DNA of 64,000 nucleotides. Origin: Azospirillum sp. 412522. GTDB lineage: Bacteria > Pseudomonadota > Alphaproteobacteria > Azospirillales > Azospirillaceae. The position numbers and the translations under genes are program-made. The stretch spans positions 186,001-250,000 of the forward strand of contig NZ_RWIJ01000003.1 in assembly GCF_019805165.1 (NCBI RefSeq), given 5' to 3'. Positions 26,180 to 34,388 of this stretch are shown here, in pieces. The stretch's first letter is position 1. Each line of letters starts with the position of its first letter. Below the pieces are notes generated by a model. That model made no database searches, had not been told where the DNA came from, and saw only the letters and a program-made list of their open reading frames with translations.

Positions 26180-26758
26180 GTGTCAGGAAGCTTTATCGGC
26201 CGTCTGCTGGGCCCTCTGCTGGACAATGTGGGCGGCGGCACACGTGCCCGGACCGCCGCGGTCGGCGGGCTGTTCACCGCCATCGTCGGCCAGGCTCGGG
26301 AGCCGGGCTTCTACAGCGCGCTCGCCGTGCCCGACACGCTCGACGGGCGGTTCGAGATGGTGGCGCTGCACCTGCTGCTGGTCATGCGCCGGCTGAAAGG
26401 TCAGGGGGTCGAGGCGGGCAAGCTGTCGCGGCGTCTCTATGAGACGATGGTCGACGATTTCGAGAAATCGCTGCTGGAGATGGGGGTCGGCGACAGCGGG
26501 ATCGCCCGGCGCGTGAAGACCATGGCGCGCGGCATGGCCGGACGAATCCGCGCCTATGACGAGGCGCTGGCCGACACCGACGGAAGCAGGCTGGAAGTGG
26601 CGCTGGACAACAATCTCTACGGCACGGTCGATCCGGTGCCGGACGGTGCGCTGGTCGCCATGGCCGCCTATGTCCGCGCCAGCGCCGCGGCGCTCGACGC
26701 CCAGCCCCTGGAGTCGGTCATGCAGGGCGAGGTCCGCTTCGCGTCGGTGCCGGCCTGA
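26180..26758 (+). CDS. Ubiquinol-cytochrome c chaperone (CBP3 family)
   Basis: Homologue of mitochondrial CBP3, an assembly factor for cytochrome b of the bc1 complex. The 192-residue protein shows the family order YSALAVPDTLDGRFEMVALH, LSRRLYETMVDDFEKSLLEMGVGD split over residues about 87-110, then MARGMAGRIRAYDEAL. The start is a GTG at 26180 with GGGGAAGGG eight bases upstream; no ATG fits. It heads the plus-strand run leading to DUF177, rpmF and plsX. Confidence 0.93.
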   Translation: MSGSFIGRLLGPLLDNVGGGTRARTAAVGGLFTAIVGQAREPGFYSALAVPDTLDGRFEMVALHLLLVMRRLKGQGVEAGKLSRRLYETMVDDFEKSLLEMGVGDSGIARRVKTMARGMAGRIRAYDEALADTDGSRLEVALDNNLYGTVDPVPDGALVAMAAYVRASAAALDAQPLESVMQGEVRFASVPA

Positions 26759-26916
26759 GCGCCGTGCTATATATCTATAGTGTCGCCGGCCGCATCGGGC
26801 ATGGGCGGACAAGTCTCGAGGGCTTGCCTTTCCAGCCCGGCGGCTGCATGTGAGTCCGTGATGCCGCCCGCCGACCGCGCCGGTTGTTTTGGTTTTCGAT
26901 CAGAGAGTCTTTCGCC

Positions 26917-27492
26917 ATGAGCCCTGCCAACGGCGCCTTGCCGGCCCCGGAATTCTCGCGCGTCGTCCCCGCCGACGCGGTGCGCCGCACCGACGTGACC
27001 GAAACCATCGAAGCGACGGAGGCGGAGCGCCGCGCCCTGGCCGAGCGGCTCGAACTGGAGGCGATCGGCAGCCTGACCGCCACGGTGAAATTGCGTGCGG
27101 TGCGCGGCGGCCAGATGATCCGCGTCTCCGGTCAGTTGGAGGCCGATGTGGTCCAGACCTGCGTCGTCACGCTGGAGCCGGTGCCCGCCCATGTCAGCGA
27201 GAGCTTCGAGGCTCTGTTCGCGCCGCCGTCGATGATCGAGGACGAGGGGCTGGAGATCGATTTCGACCCTTCCCTGTCGGACGAGGACATTCCCGAGCCG
27301 ATGGAGGGCAACCGAATCGACATCGGCGAGCTGACCGCGCAGCACCTGTCGCTGGGTCTCGATCCCTATCCCCATGCCGAAGGGGTGGAATTCGTGGACC
27401 ACGAGGAGGATCCGACTGAGGAGGAAGTGGTGGAGGAGCCTGAAAAGCCCAATCCCTTCGCCGTCCTGCAGAAGTTGAAGCCGCGAAGCTGA
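26917..27492 (+). CDS. DUF177 (YceD-like) protein
   Basis: Member of the DUF177 family, almost always encoded beside rpmF; homologues are linked to 23S rRNA accumulation and ribosome assembly. The 191-residue protein has the characteristic QLEADVVQTCVVTLEPVPAH, in which the cysteine segment is family-specific, then an acidic central part (SLSDEDIPEPMEG) and the DIGELTAQHLSLGLDPYPH segment. The C-terminus has a glutamate-rich stretch. The ATG at 26917 has AGAGAG upstream. Confidence 0.92.
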   Translation: MSPANGALPAPEFSRVVPADAVRRTDVTETIEATEAERRALAERLELEAIGSLTATVKLRAVRGGQMIRVSGQLEADVVQTCVVTLEPVPAHVSESFEALFAPPSMIEDEGLEIDFDPSLSDEDIPEPMEGNRIDIGELTAQHLSLGLDPYPHAEGVEFVDHEEDPTEEEVVEEPEKPNPFAVLQKLKPRS

Positions 27493-27633
27493 ACGGACTG
27501 TTGCTTTCCCCGCGGCGCCTTGTATAAGGGCCGGCGTTTCCACCCCCACCAATGAGCGGCGCGGGGTTGCGAAATGGGGGTTGTTCGGGCTTGCCCTTTG
27601 GGGGCATTTGCCTTATTGAATGCCGCTCGCGCT

Positions 27634-27657
27634 GGGCGGCCCCTGTTCGGGCCGCCC
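27634..27657 (+). terminator. Hairpin before rpmF, terminator or attenuator
   Basis: A 9-bp stem (GGGCGGCCC with its complement) and six-base loop followed by TTT sits 25 bases before the rpmF start. It could end the DUF177 transcript with rpmF starting from its own promoter, or act as an attenuator in the rpmF leader. Confidence 0.5.
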
Positions 27658-27682
27658 TTTCCAATGAAGAGAGTTTACGGTC

Positions 27683-27871
27683 ATGGCTGTTCCGAAGAAG
27701 AAGACCTCCAAGTCGCGGCGCAACATGCGTCGTTCGCACCACGCTCTGCCGACCTCGGCCTACAACGAGTGCCAGAACTGCGGCGAGCTGAAGCGTCCGC
27801 ACCACGTCTGCGGGTCTTGCGGCCATTACGACCAGCGTGAAGTGGTTCAGAGCGGCACCGCGGCCGCTTGA
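27683..27871 (+). CDS. rpmF: 50S ribosomal protein L32
   Basis: Small zinc-binding protein of the large ribosomal subunit, 62 residues. It begins [20 protein letters not shown], typical of L32. The zinc ligands are CQNC and CGSC, 13 residues apart. Its position between DUF177 and plsX is conserved across bacteria and couples ribosome and membrane lipid synthesis. Confidence 0.97.
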   Translation: MAVPKKKTSKSRRNMRRSHHALPTSAYNECQNCGELKRPHHVCGSCGHYDQREVVQSGTAAA

Positions 27872-27953
27872 TCCGCATCGCGTTGTCTGAGGTCCCGATG
27901 ACCGGGGGCGTCAGCCGCCCCTGCCGGGGTCCTAGCCGGGGAGCCTGTTCGCG

Positions 27954-29006
27954 GTGAGCCAGCGCCTGACCATCGCCCTGGATGCCATGGGTGGCGATCT
28001 CGGCCCCGACATGGTCATTGCCGGGGCGGACATCGCGCGGGAGCGCCATCCCGACGTGCGCTTTCTGCTGTATGGCGACCAGCAGCGGATCGAACCGCTG
28101 CTGAACCAGCGGCCCGCGTTGAAGGCGGTGGCGGAAATCCGCCACACCGCCGACTTCGTGGCCGGTGACGCCAAGCCGGCGGTAGCGCTGCGCGCCGGTC
28201 GCCAGTCCAGCATGAGGCTTGCCATCGACGCCGTCGCGGCGGGCGAGGCTGCCTGCGTGGTTTCGGCTGGGAACACCGGCGCCCTGATGGCGATGGCCAA
28301 GTTCGTGCTGAAGACGCTGCCGGGCATCGACCGGCCGGCGATGGCTTCCTTCTTCCCGACTCAACGGGGCGAGAGCGTGATGCTGGATCTCGGCGCCAAC
28401 GCCGAATGCCAGCCGGAAAACCTCGTCCAGTTCGCCGTGATGGGGGCGGTCTTCGCGCGTGCGATCCTGGGCCTGCCGCAGCCGTCGATCGGCGTGCTGA
28501 ACATCGGTTCGGAAGACATGAAGGGCAACGAGGTGGTGCGTGCCGCGGCGACCAGCCTGCGCGACATGCCGCTGCCCGGCCGCTTCCATGGCTTCGTCGA
28601 GGGCACCGACATCGGGCTGGGCACGGTGGACGTCATCGTTACCGACGGCTTCACCGGAAACGTGGCGCTGAAGACGGCGGAGGGGACGGCGAAGCTGTTC
28701 TCCGAGTTCCTGCGCCGCACCTTCGCGACCTCGTTCCTGGCACGGATCGGCTATCTGCTGGCACGGGGCGCCTTCAAGCGCTTCCGCGAACGGATCGACC
28801 CGCGCCGCTACAACGGCGCGATGTTCCTGGGTCTTCGCGGCGTCTGCGTGAAGAGCCATGGCGGCACCGACGCGGTCGGTTTCGCCAATGCGGTGGCGGT
28901 GGCCATCAATCTGGCGACGCACGGCTTCAATGAACGCATCAAGGAAGAGATGGCGCGCATAGCCAACGCGAACTCTCTTCCCGACACGAAAGCGGCGGCG
29001 GGCTGA
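27954..29006 (+). CDS. plsX: Phosphate acyltransferase PlsX
   Basis: Peripheral membrane enzyme that makes acyl phosphate from acyl-ACP, the first step of the PlsX/PlsY route to phosphatidic acid. The 350-residue protein has the family start IALDAMGGDLGPDMVIAGA, the segment SAGNTGALMAMAKFVL, and LGANAECQPENLVQFAVMG. The start is GTG 27954, with GGGGAG upstream. fabH follows after 3 bases and they are surely one operon. Confidence 0.96.
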   Translation: MSQRLTIALDAMGGDLGPDMVIAGADIARERHPDVRFLLYGDQQRIEPLLNQRPALKAVAEIRHTADFVAGDAKPAVALRAGRQSSMRLAIDAVAAGEAACVVSAGNTGALMAMAKFVLKTLPGIDRPAMASFFPTQRGESVMLDLGANAECQPENLVQFAVMGAVFARAILGLPQPSIGVLNIGSEDMKGNEVVRAAATSLRDMPLPGRFHGFVEGTDIGLGTVDVIVTDGFTGNVALKTAEGTAKLFSEFLRRTFATSFLARIGYLLARGAFKRFRERIDPRRYNGAMFLGLRGVCVKSHGGTDAVGFANAVAVAINLATHGFNERIKEEMARIANANSLPDTKAAAG

Positions 29007-29009
29007 ACA

Positions 29010-29981
29010 ATGGTCATGCGTTCCCGAGTTCTGGGCTGCGGCATCTTCCTGCCGTCCAACGTCGTCACCAACCAGGATCTGGAACAGCGGGTCGACACCT
29101 CGGACGAATGGATCGTCCAGCGCACCGGCATCAAGTCCCGCCACATCGCCGCCGAGGGGGAGAAGACCTCCGACCTTGCCATCGCGGCGGCGACGCGCGC
29201 GCTTGAGCATGCAGGGGTGCCGGGCAGCAGCATCGACTGCATCATCCTGGCGACCACCACGCCGGACAACACCTTCCCGGCCACCGCGACCAAGGTGCAG
29301 GCGGCGCTCGGCGCCGTCGGCTTCGCCATGGACATCCAGGCGGTCTGCGCCGGCTTCGTCTACGCCATGTCGGTGGCCGACAACTTCCTGCGCAACGGCC
29401 AGGCGCGCCGCGCCCTGGTGATCGGGGCGGAAACCTTCTCCCGCCTGCTGGACTGGAACGACCGCACCACCTGCGTGCTGTTCGGCGACGGTGCCGGCGC
29501 CATCGTCCTGGAAGCCTACGAGGCGAAGGGCGATGCGACCGACCACGCCGTCCTGTCCACCCACCTTCATTCCGACGGCAACCAGTACGACCTGCTGTAT
29601 GTCGATGGCGGCGCGTCCTCGACCGGCACCATCGGCCATGTCCGCATGCACGGCCAGGAGATCTTCCGCCACGCCGTGTCCAAGCTGTCGGCGGTGGTGG
29701 AGGAGGCGCTGATCGCCAACGGGCTGGAATCGACCGACATCGACTGGATGGTTCCGCATCAGGCGAACCGCCGCATCATCGAAGGGCTGGCCCGCAAGAT
29801 GAAGCTGTCGCCGGAAAAGGTCGTGCTGACGGTGGACCGCCACGGCAACACGTCGGCGGCGTCGATCCCGCTGGCGCTGGGCGAGGCGGTGGCCGACGGC
29901 CGGATCAAGCGCGGCGACCTTATCCTGATGGAAGCCATCGGCGGCGGTCTGACCTGGGGGTCGGCGCTGATCCGCTGGTAA
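29010..29981 (+). CDS. fabH: Beta-ketoacyl-[acyl-carrier-protein] synthase III
   Basis: Starts each fatty acid chain by condensing acetyl-CoA with malonyl-ACP. The 323-residue protein has the full Cys-His-Asn triad: [13 protein letters not shown] (catalytic Cys), [13 protein letters not shown] and [15 protein letters not shown]. The start region [16 protein letters not shown] is typical. It directly follows plsX and is followed by a GC-rich hairpin, then ihfA. Confidence 0.97.
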   Translation: MVMRSRVLGCGIFLPSNVVTNQDLEQRVDTSDEWIVQRTGIKSRHIAAEGEKTSDLAIAAATRALEHAGVPGSSIDCIILATTTPDNTFPATATKVQAALGAVGFAMDIQAVCAGFVYAMSVADNFLRNGQARRALVIGAETFSRLLDWNDRTTCVLFGDGAGAIVLEAYEAKGDATDHAVLSTHLHSDGNQYDLLYVDGGASSTGTIGHVRMHGQEIFRHAVSKLSAVVEEALIANGLESTDIDWMVPHQANRRIIEGLARKMKLSPEKVVLTVDRHGNTSAASIPLALGEAVADGRIKRGDLILMEAIGGGLTWGSALIRW

Positions 29982-30030
29982 GCACGGCGGCTCCAGTTCC
30001 AACGAGTTCACCGGCATGCTGCGCTGCACT

Positions 30031-30051
30031 CCCGGCCGGGCTTCGGCCGGG
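30031..30051 (+). terminator. Hairpin after fabH
   Basis: An 8-bp stem (CCCGGCCG with its complement) around a five-base loop. It lies 50 bases after the fabH stop and before ihfA. There is no T tract, so readthrough into ihfA is possible. Confidence 0.45.
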
Positions 30052-30138
30052 CCGTGTGTGGCTGCCAAGCTTTTGAATTGACGGACCTTATTTCCCCGGA
30101 TTACCGTCTTCGCAACGGTTGCGGGGGGAGGCCGAACA

Positions 30139-30471
30139 ATGTCGCAAAATACCGTCACGCGCGCCCAGCTGAGCGAAGCCGTCTACCAGGAAGTCGGTCT
30201 TTCGCGTAACGAATCGGCCGATCTGGTCGAGACCGTCCTGGACGAGATCTCCGACGCGCTCGCCAGGGGGGAGATGGTGAAGATCTCCTCCTTCGGCAGT
30301 TTCCAGGTCCGCCAGAAGGGCGAGCGGGTCGGCCGCAACCCCAAGACCGGGGAAGAGGTGCCGATCCTGCCGCGCCGCGTCCTGGTCTTCCGGGCCAGCC
30401 ATGTCCTGAAGCACCGCATCAATGAGGTCCAGGAGGGTGGGGCGCCGACGCCCGCGCGGGCGCTGTCCTGA
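30139..30471 (+). CDS. ihfA: Integration host factor, alpha subunit
   Basis: DNA-bending protein that, as a heterodimer with IhfB, shapes promoters and replication or recombination complexes. The 110-residue protein shows the HU/IHF fold with [14 protein letters not shown] and the beta-arm sequence [17 protein letters not shown], where RNPKTG and the intercalating Pro are family hallmarks. The C-terminus ([14 protein letters not shown]) is slightly longer than in enteric IhfA. The neighbouring MerR gene downstream is a conserved partner in alphaproteobacteria. Confidence 0.96.
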   Translation: MSQNTVTRAQLSEAVYQEVGLSRNESADLVETVLDEISDALARGEMVKISSFGSFQVRQKGERVGRNPKTGEEVPILPRRVLVFRASHVLKHRINEVQEGGAPTPARALS

Positions 30472-30598
30472 CGCCGGCGGTCTTTGATGCTCCTGCTGAC
30501 CCCGCTTCCGATGACATCGGCGGCCTGCCCATTGCCATGCCGTGCCTTTCCGTGCGCCATGATCGCTGCTCCCCATTCGGCGGTGGTCTGATCGCGCC

Positions 30599-31054
30599 AT
30601 GAAGTCCGCCACGGCTTACCGCACCATCAGCGAGGTGTCGATCGACCTCAATGTGCCTCAGCATGTGCTGCGTTTCTGGGAAACGAAGTTTCCTCAGATC
30701 CGCCCATTGAAGCGTGGCGGCGGCCGGCGCTATTACCGGCCGGAGGATGTGGAGCTTTTGCGGCGCATCCAGGCGCTGCTGTATGAGGACCGCTATACCA
30801 TCAAAGGTGTCCAGCGCCTGCTGAAGGAAGGACGTATGTCCGACCCGACGCCGCCACTTCCCGAGGATGTGGAGGATGGCAGCGGGATGGCGGAAGGAAG
30901 GGAAGGCGGCGGCGACGATGGCGAAGAGGTCGATGCGGATCATCCAAATCTATCGGATCCGGTCCGGCACGAGATCACCATGGTGCTGGATGAGCTGAAG
31001 TCGCTGCAATCGGTGCTGTCGCGTCTCTCCGAAATAGGGAGCAAAAAAAGCTGA
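30599..31054 (+). CDS. MerR-family transcriptional regulator
   Basis: Predicted DNA-binding protein of 151 residues. The N-terminal winged-helix (residues about 8-75) has the MerR pattern [20 protein letters not shown] and [12 protein letters not shown]. The middle is acidic and low in complexity ([14 protein letters not shown]), and the last 30 residues form a predicted helix for dimerisation ([16 protein letters not shown]). There is no cysteine-rich metal site, so it is not a mercury or copper sensor. This ihfA-merR pair followed by tRNA-Pro is common in alphaproteobacteria. The regulated genes are unknown. Confidence 0.9.
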   Translation: MKSATAYRTISEVSIDLNVPQHVLRFWETKFPQIRPLKRGGGRRYYRPEDVELLRRIQALLYEDRYTIKGVQRLLKEGRMSDPTPPLPEDVEDGSGMAEGREGGGDDGEEVDADHPNLSDPVRHEITMVLDELKSLQSVLSRLSEIGSKKS

Positions 31055-31073
31055 AAAATCATCACGGGAGATG

Positions 31074-31102
31074 TTGCATCGGCGAAAGCCCGCGGCTATA
31101 GT
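31074..31102 (+). promoter_or_regulatory. Sigma-70-type promoter of tRNA-Pro
   Basis: TTGCAT at 31074-31079 and TATAGT at 31097-31102 are separated by exactly 17 bases and lie 46 bases before the tRNA. This is the clearest housekeeping promoter in the window. Confidence 0.7.
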
Positions 31103-31148
31103 CCCGTTCCCTTCCGGAGCCAAGCCGCAAGCACTGCGGTGAAGTTGA

Positions 31149-31225
31149 CGGAGCGTAGCGCAGCTTGGTAGCGCATCAGACTGGGGGTCTGGGGGTCGCA
31201 GGTTCAAATCCTGTCGCTCCGACCA
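31149..31225 (+). tRNA. tRNA-Pro (anticodon GGG)
   Basis: A 77-base cloverleaf: acceptor CGGAGCG pairs with CGCTCCG, the D arm is AGCGCAGCTTGGTAGCGCA, and the anticodon loop CTGGGGG gives anticodon GGG. The T arm is GCAGG-TTCAAAT-CCTGT, and the terminal CCA is encoded. A strong promoter precedes it and an intrinsic terminator follows. Confidence 0.96.
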
Positions 31226-31236
31226 GTTCCGGAAGG

Positions 31237-31276
31237 AAAAAAGCCTCGAAGTCCATTGGACTTCGAGGCTTTTTTA
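31237..31276 (+). terminator. Intrinsic terminator of tRNA-Pro
   Basis: A 14-bp perfect stem (AAGCCTCGAAGTCC with its complement) with a three-base loop, flanked by an A run before and a run of T after. It is a textbook rho-independent terminator, 12 bases after the tRNA. Confidence 0.92.
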
Positions 31277-31356
31277 TTGCGCTTGATTTGCGGGCACGGC
31301 GTGGCACGGTCGTTGCGATGGCGGCCTGAAGGGCTTCAGCATGCGTCAAATGCATT

Positions 31357-31377
31357 GCGCACAATCGAATTGCACAC
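31357..31377. promoter_or_regulatory. Putative OhrR operator 1 upstream of ohr
   Basis: A near-palindrome of the form GCGCACAAT-CGA-ATTGCACAC. It matches the reverse complement of the site at 31391 at 19 of 21 positions. The position before ohr, next to an OhrR gene, makes it a likely repressor site. Confidence 0.6.
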
Positions 31378-31390
31378 GATAAAATATGTT

Positions 31391-31411
31391 GCGCGCAATT
31401 CGATTGTGCGC
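31391..31411. promoter_or_regulatory. Putative OhrR operator 2 upstream of ohr
   Basis: Second near-palindrome, GCGCGCAAT-TCG-ATTGTGCGC, in inverted orientation to operator 1 with centres 34 bases apart. Both lie 90-145 bases before the ohr start. Confidence 0.6.
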
Positions 31412-31500
31412 CATTATTCCTCTCACGAGATCGACGGGTGTCGGCTGATCCCCGGGGCCCCGGAAAGCAAAAATCGCCACTCATCCAAGGAGCACACGCT

Positions 31501-31920
31501 ATGAAGACTCTCTATTCGACCAAGGTGACCGCCACCGGTGGCCGCGACGGCAAGGCTGTCAGCGAGGATGGCCTGCTCTCCGTCGCGCTTGCCGCCCCGA
31601 AGGAACTGGGCGGCCAGGGCGGCGCAACCAACCCCGAGCAACTGTTCGCAGCCGGCTATTCGGCCTGCTTCATCGGCGCCATCAAGTTTGTCGGCAACCG
31701 TGACAAGATCGCCGTCCCGGCTGATCTGACGGTGAACGCCAAGGTCGGCATCGGCGCTCGCGACGATGGCGAGGGCTTCGGCCTTACTGTCGACTTCTTG
31801 GTTTCGCTGCCGGGCATGGACAAGGCCGCCGCCGAGGATCTGCTCGCCCGCGCCCATAAGGTCTGCCCCTACAGCCATGCCACCAAGGGCAACATTCCGG
31901 TCACCACAACTCTCGCCTAA
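31501..31920 (+). CDS. ohr: Organic hydroperoxide resistance protein Ohr
   Basis: Thiol peroxidase of the Ohr/OsmC family that reduces organic hydroperoxides, usually with lipoylated proteins as electron source. The 139-residue protein begins TLYSTKVTATGGRDGKAVS, characteristic of Ohr, and carries both redox cysteines, Cys56 (GYSACFIGA) and Cys122 (KVCPYSHA). The ATG at 31501 follows AAGGAG. Two matching inverted repeats lie upstream and the ohrR regulator gene lies downstream on the same strand. Confidence 0.95.
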   Translation: MKTLYSTKVTATGGRDGKAVSEDGLLSVALAAPKELGGQGGATNPEQLFAAGYSACFIGAIKFVGNRDKIAVPADLTVNAKVGIGARDDGEGFGLTVDFLVSLPGMDKAAAEDLLARAHKVCPYSHATKGNIPVTTTLA

Positions 31921-31938
31921 GGCCTTGGCTGAGTGTGT

Positions 31939-31972
31939 CGCGTGAGGCAGCCCGAGGGCTCCGCCTGACGCG
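31939..31972 (+). terminator. Imperfect hairpin between ohr and ohrR
   Basis: A stem formed by CGCGT-AGGC-AGCCC and its partner, with one mismatch and a short bulge, starts 19 bases after ohr. It could reduce readthrough into ohrR. Confidence 0.4.
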
Positions 31973-32003
31973 AATAGACCTTCGGCATTGCGCCGCCGGG
32001 CTG

Positions 32004-32038
32004 TTGCGCGCGATTGTGCAGGGCGCACGATCGTGCGC
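32004..32038. promoter_or_regulatory. Putative OhrR autoregulatory operator
   Basis: Two further related elements before ohrR: GCGCGCGATTGTGC and the perfect 16-base palindrome GCGCACGATCGTGCGC at 32023-32038. Both share the GCGCnCxAT half-site of the ohr operators, which suggests that OhrR represses its own gene. Confidence 0.5.
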
Positions 32039-32097
32039 GGCATCCCGGCGGCGCATGTCCGTTTTCCCAGGGAGCCGTTTCCAAAAGGTCAGACATC

Positions 32098-32553
32098 ATG
32101 CCAGCCGACAAGGACGACCCGCTTCTGCTCTCCAATCAGGCGTGCTTCGCGCTCTATTCGGCCAATCTGGCGATGAGCCGGGTCTATCGTCCGATGCTTG
32201 AGCAGCTTGGCCTGACCTATCCGCAGTATCTGATCATGCTGCTGCTGTGGGAGGAGGACGGGCAGTCGATGAAGCTGTTGGGTGAGCGGCTGGGGCTGGA
32301 CAGCGGTACGCTGACTCCGCTGCTGAAGCGGATGGAAGGGCAGGGGCTGCTCACCCGCAGCCGCGATCCGCAGGACGAGCGGCTGGTGCGCATTGGCCTG
32401 ACCGCGGAGGGGGCCGCTCTGCGTGGTCAGGCCGAATGCCTGCCGCCGCGAATCGCCGCCGCCGCCGGCAACTCGGCAGCGGAGCTGGTTTCGCTGCGCG
32501 ATGCGTTGCTGCGATTGCGCGACGACCTGAACCGGGCCGCCGATCAGACTTGA
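32098..32553 (+). CDS. ohrR: Organic peroxide sensor OhrR (MarR family)
   Basis: MarR-type repressor of 151 residues that senses organic peroxide through a reactive cysteine. Cys16 (SNQACFALYSA) is the sensing residue. A second cysteine, Cys114 (AECLPP), places it in the two-cysteine class that forms an intermolecular disulfide. The winged helix is LGERLGLDSGTLTPLLKRME with the wing SRDPQDERLV. The ATG at 32098 is chosen because the family's N-terminus begins there. It follows ohr, with its own putative operator in between. Confidence 0.94.
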   Translation: MPADKDDPLLLSNQACFALYSANLAMSRVYRPMLEQLGLTYPQYLIMLLLWEEDGQSMKLLGERLGLDSGTLTPLLKRMEGQGLLTRSRDPQDERLVRIGLTAEGAALRGQAECLPPRIAAAAGNSAAELVSLRDALLRLRDDLNRAADQT

Positions 32554-32679
32554 GTCCAATCGGGCCGAGGGAATCGGTCTGAGAGGCCGGTTGCGAGAAA
32601 GAGGCTGGAAATCGGCGGCGGGAGGACCTTTTCTATTCGGCCGCTCTCTCGATCGCCCTGTTAGACTGAAGGTTCCCCC

Positions 32680-33282
32680 GTGAGCCCTGCACAGAACGAC
32701 GACCGTCTCCGCATCCGTGCAGCCGTTGCCGACGACGCGCCGGAACTGGCACGGCTGGTCGGCATCGCCGGCGGCGGAGTCTACGAATTTCTGCTCGACG
32801 GGCTGATGCCTGGAATGACAGCGGTGGAAATCCTGGTGCCGGGGCTGGCCGGGCGCAGCGGGTCGCTGTCTTATCGGCAGAGCGGCGTCGCCGAGTTGGA
32901 CGGGCGGGTGGTCGGCATCGCCCACGGCTACCCCACCGACTGGATCCGGATGGAGGATTACAGCGGCCTGCCGCCCGACCGGGTCGCGCATATGGGCGAG
33001 TTCTCCGAGACACTTGACTGGGGAAGCTATTTCCTGTCGGCGCTGGCGGTCGATCCGGACCTGCGCCGCCGGGGTATTGCCGGCCAACTGCTCGGCTGGT
33101 TCTATGAGCGGGCGCGGACCGGCGGCTTCGACCGCGTCACCCTGCATGTCTGGGCCGACAACGAGCCGGCCCGTCATCTCTATGCCGGTGAGGGGTTCGA
33201 GGAGATCGGCCGCGCCGCCATCCCCTGGCATCCCCGGCTGCCGCACCAGGGCGGCAGCATCCTGATGCGGCGCTATCTTTGA
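32680..33282 (+). CDS. GNAT-family N-acetyltransferase
   Basis: Predicted acetyltransferase of 200 residues. The acetyl-CoA site is LAVDPDLRRRGIAGQLLGWF, followed by the typical ADNEPARHLYAGEGFEEIGR. Translation begins at GTG 32680; the SD is weak (GAAGG at about 32668-32672). The substrate cannot be inferred. It is convergent with a hydrolase gene whose stop lies 8 bases away. Confidence 0.88.
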   Translation: MSPAQNDDRLRIRAAVADDAPELARLVGIAGGGVYEFLLDGLMPGMTAVEILVPGLAGRSGSLSYRQSGVAELDGRVVGIAHGYPTDWIRMEDYSGLPPDRVAHMGEFSETLDWGSYFLSALAVDPDLRRRGIAGQLLGWFYERARTGGFDRVTLHVWADNEPARHLYAGEGFEEIGRAAIPWHPRLPHQGGSILMRRYL

Positions 33283-33290
33283 GCGCCGAT

Positions 33291-34268
33291 CTATCGAACG
33301 GCGAGAGGGTGGGCCGTCCTCCCGGCTGACAGCGCGCCGATCCGGCGCGCCACCAGATCCGGATCGGCGTAATGCACCATATGGCCGGAGTCCGGCACCC
33401 AATGGAGGCTGCTGTTCGGCAGCACATGGTGCAGCCGGCCGCTCTGCTCCTCCTGTTCCACAATGCGGTCGCCATGGCCGGCGAAGATCGCCACCGGGAC
33501 AGTCACGTCCGCATAACGGTGCTGAAGCCGGCCGGCGGCGGGAACCATGGTGACGCCGTCCTGGGCGTTGGCGCGCAGCTGGCCCGGCCGGGTCGTCAGG
33601 GCGGCGGGGAAGCTCTCCGTCAGATGCTCCGGCACCGGCCGCGGCGAGAACAGCGTCTTCAGCAGCGCCGGCATCATCGCCTTTGAGAAAGGCGGCGACA
33701 GAGTGTGGCGCAGCAGGTCGCCCAGCACCGGCGTCGCCAACGGCGCCACCAGCGCGGCGTCCACCCGCCTGGTCGGGAAATAGTAGCCGGCCATCAGCAC
33801 CAGACTCTTCACGAGACGCGGATGGTCGAGGGCCAGGGCCAGGGCGACCAGGGTGGCGTAGGAATGGCCGACCACCAAGGCGTTCCCGATGTTCAGGTCT
33901 GCCAGGGCGCGGGCCAGCAGGCCGGCCTGTGTCTCGGGCGTCCAGTCACGGTCGCGGGGGCGGTCGCTATGTCCCATGCCGGGGCGGTCGAAGGCGATGA
34001 CCCGGTGGTTCTGCGCCAGCCGCTGGAACAGTCCGCTCGCCAGCCAGTCGCCGAGGGCGGAGACGTTGCCGTGCAGCAGCACGACCGCAGGCCCTTCGCC
34101 GGCTTCCATGTAATGCAGGCGGACGCCATCGACGGTCAGGAAACGTCCCTCGGGGCGATAGCGCCGCTCGGCCGCGCGCGCCGCCAGCGTGTTGGCGACG
34201 GCCAGTCCGCCCAGCGCCAGCGCGCTGACGCCCAGGGTCTTGATGATGGTGGAGCGGCGGTCGGTCAT
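33291..34268 (-). CDS. Alpha/beta hydrolase with N-terminal membrane or export segment
   Basis: Hydrolase of 325 residues. Residues 8-30 are hydrophobic after a basic start (MTDRRSTIIKTLGVSALALG), so it is anchored to or exported across the inner membrane. The alpha/beta hydrolase core has the oxyanion region LLHGNVSALGDW, the nucleophile elbow VVGHSYATLVAL, and the acid and histidine in AGHGDRIV and DSGHMVHY. It resembles haloalkane dehalogenase or epoxide hydrolase-like enzymes, but the substrate is unknown. The start at 34268 has GAGGGGA upstream. Confidence 0.88.
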   Translation of the reverse strand: MTDRRSTIIKTLGVSALALGGLAVANTLAARAAERRYRPEGRFLTVDGVRLHYMEAGEGPAVVLLHGNVSALGDWLASGLFQRLAQNHRVIAFDRPGMGHSDRPRDRDWTPETQAGLLARALADLNIGNALVVGHSYATLVALALALDHPRLVKSLVLMAGYYFPTRRVDAALVAPLATPVLGDLLRHTLSPPFSKAMMPALLKTLFSPRPVPEHLTESFPAALTTRPGQLRANAQDGVTMVPAAGRLQHRYADVTVPVAIFAGHGDRIVEQEEQSGRLHHVLPNSSLHWVPDSGHMVHYADPDLVARRIGALSAGRTAHPLAVR

Positions 34269-34388
34269 GGCGGTTGTCCCCTCAAGCGGCTGCTGCGATG
34301 CAGCATCGTGAGGGAACAACCGGAGGATGGGGGAAGGGTTCCCGGTCGGGGCTGGTCACTCATCCGGCCCAGGCCTTCCCCGGCAGTC

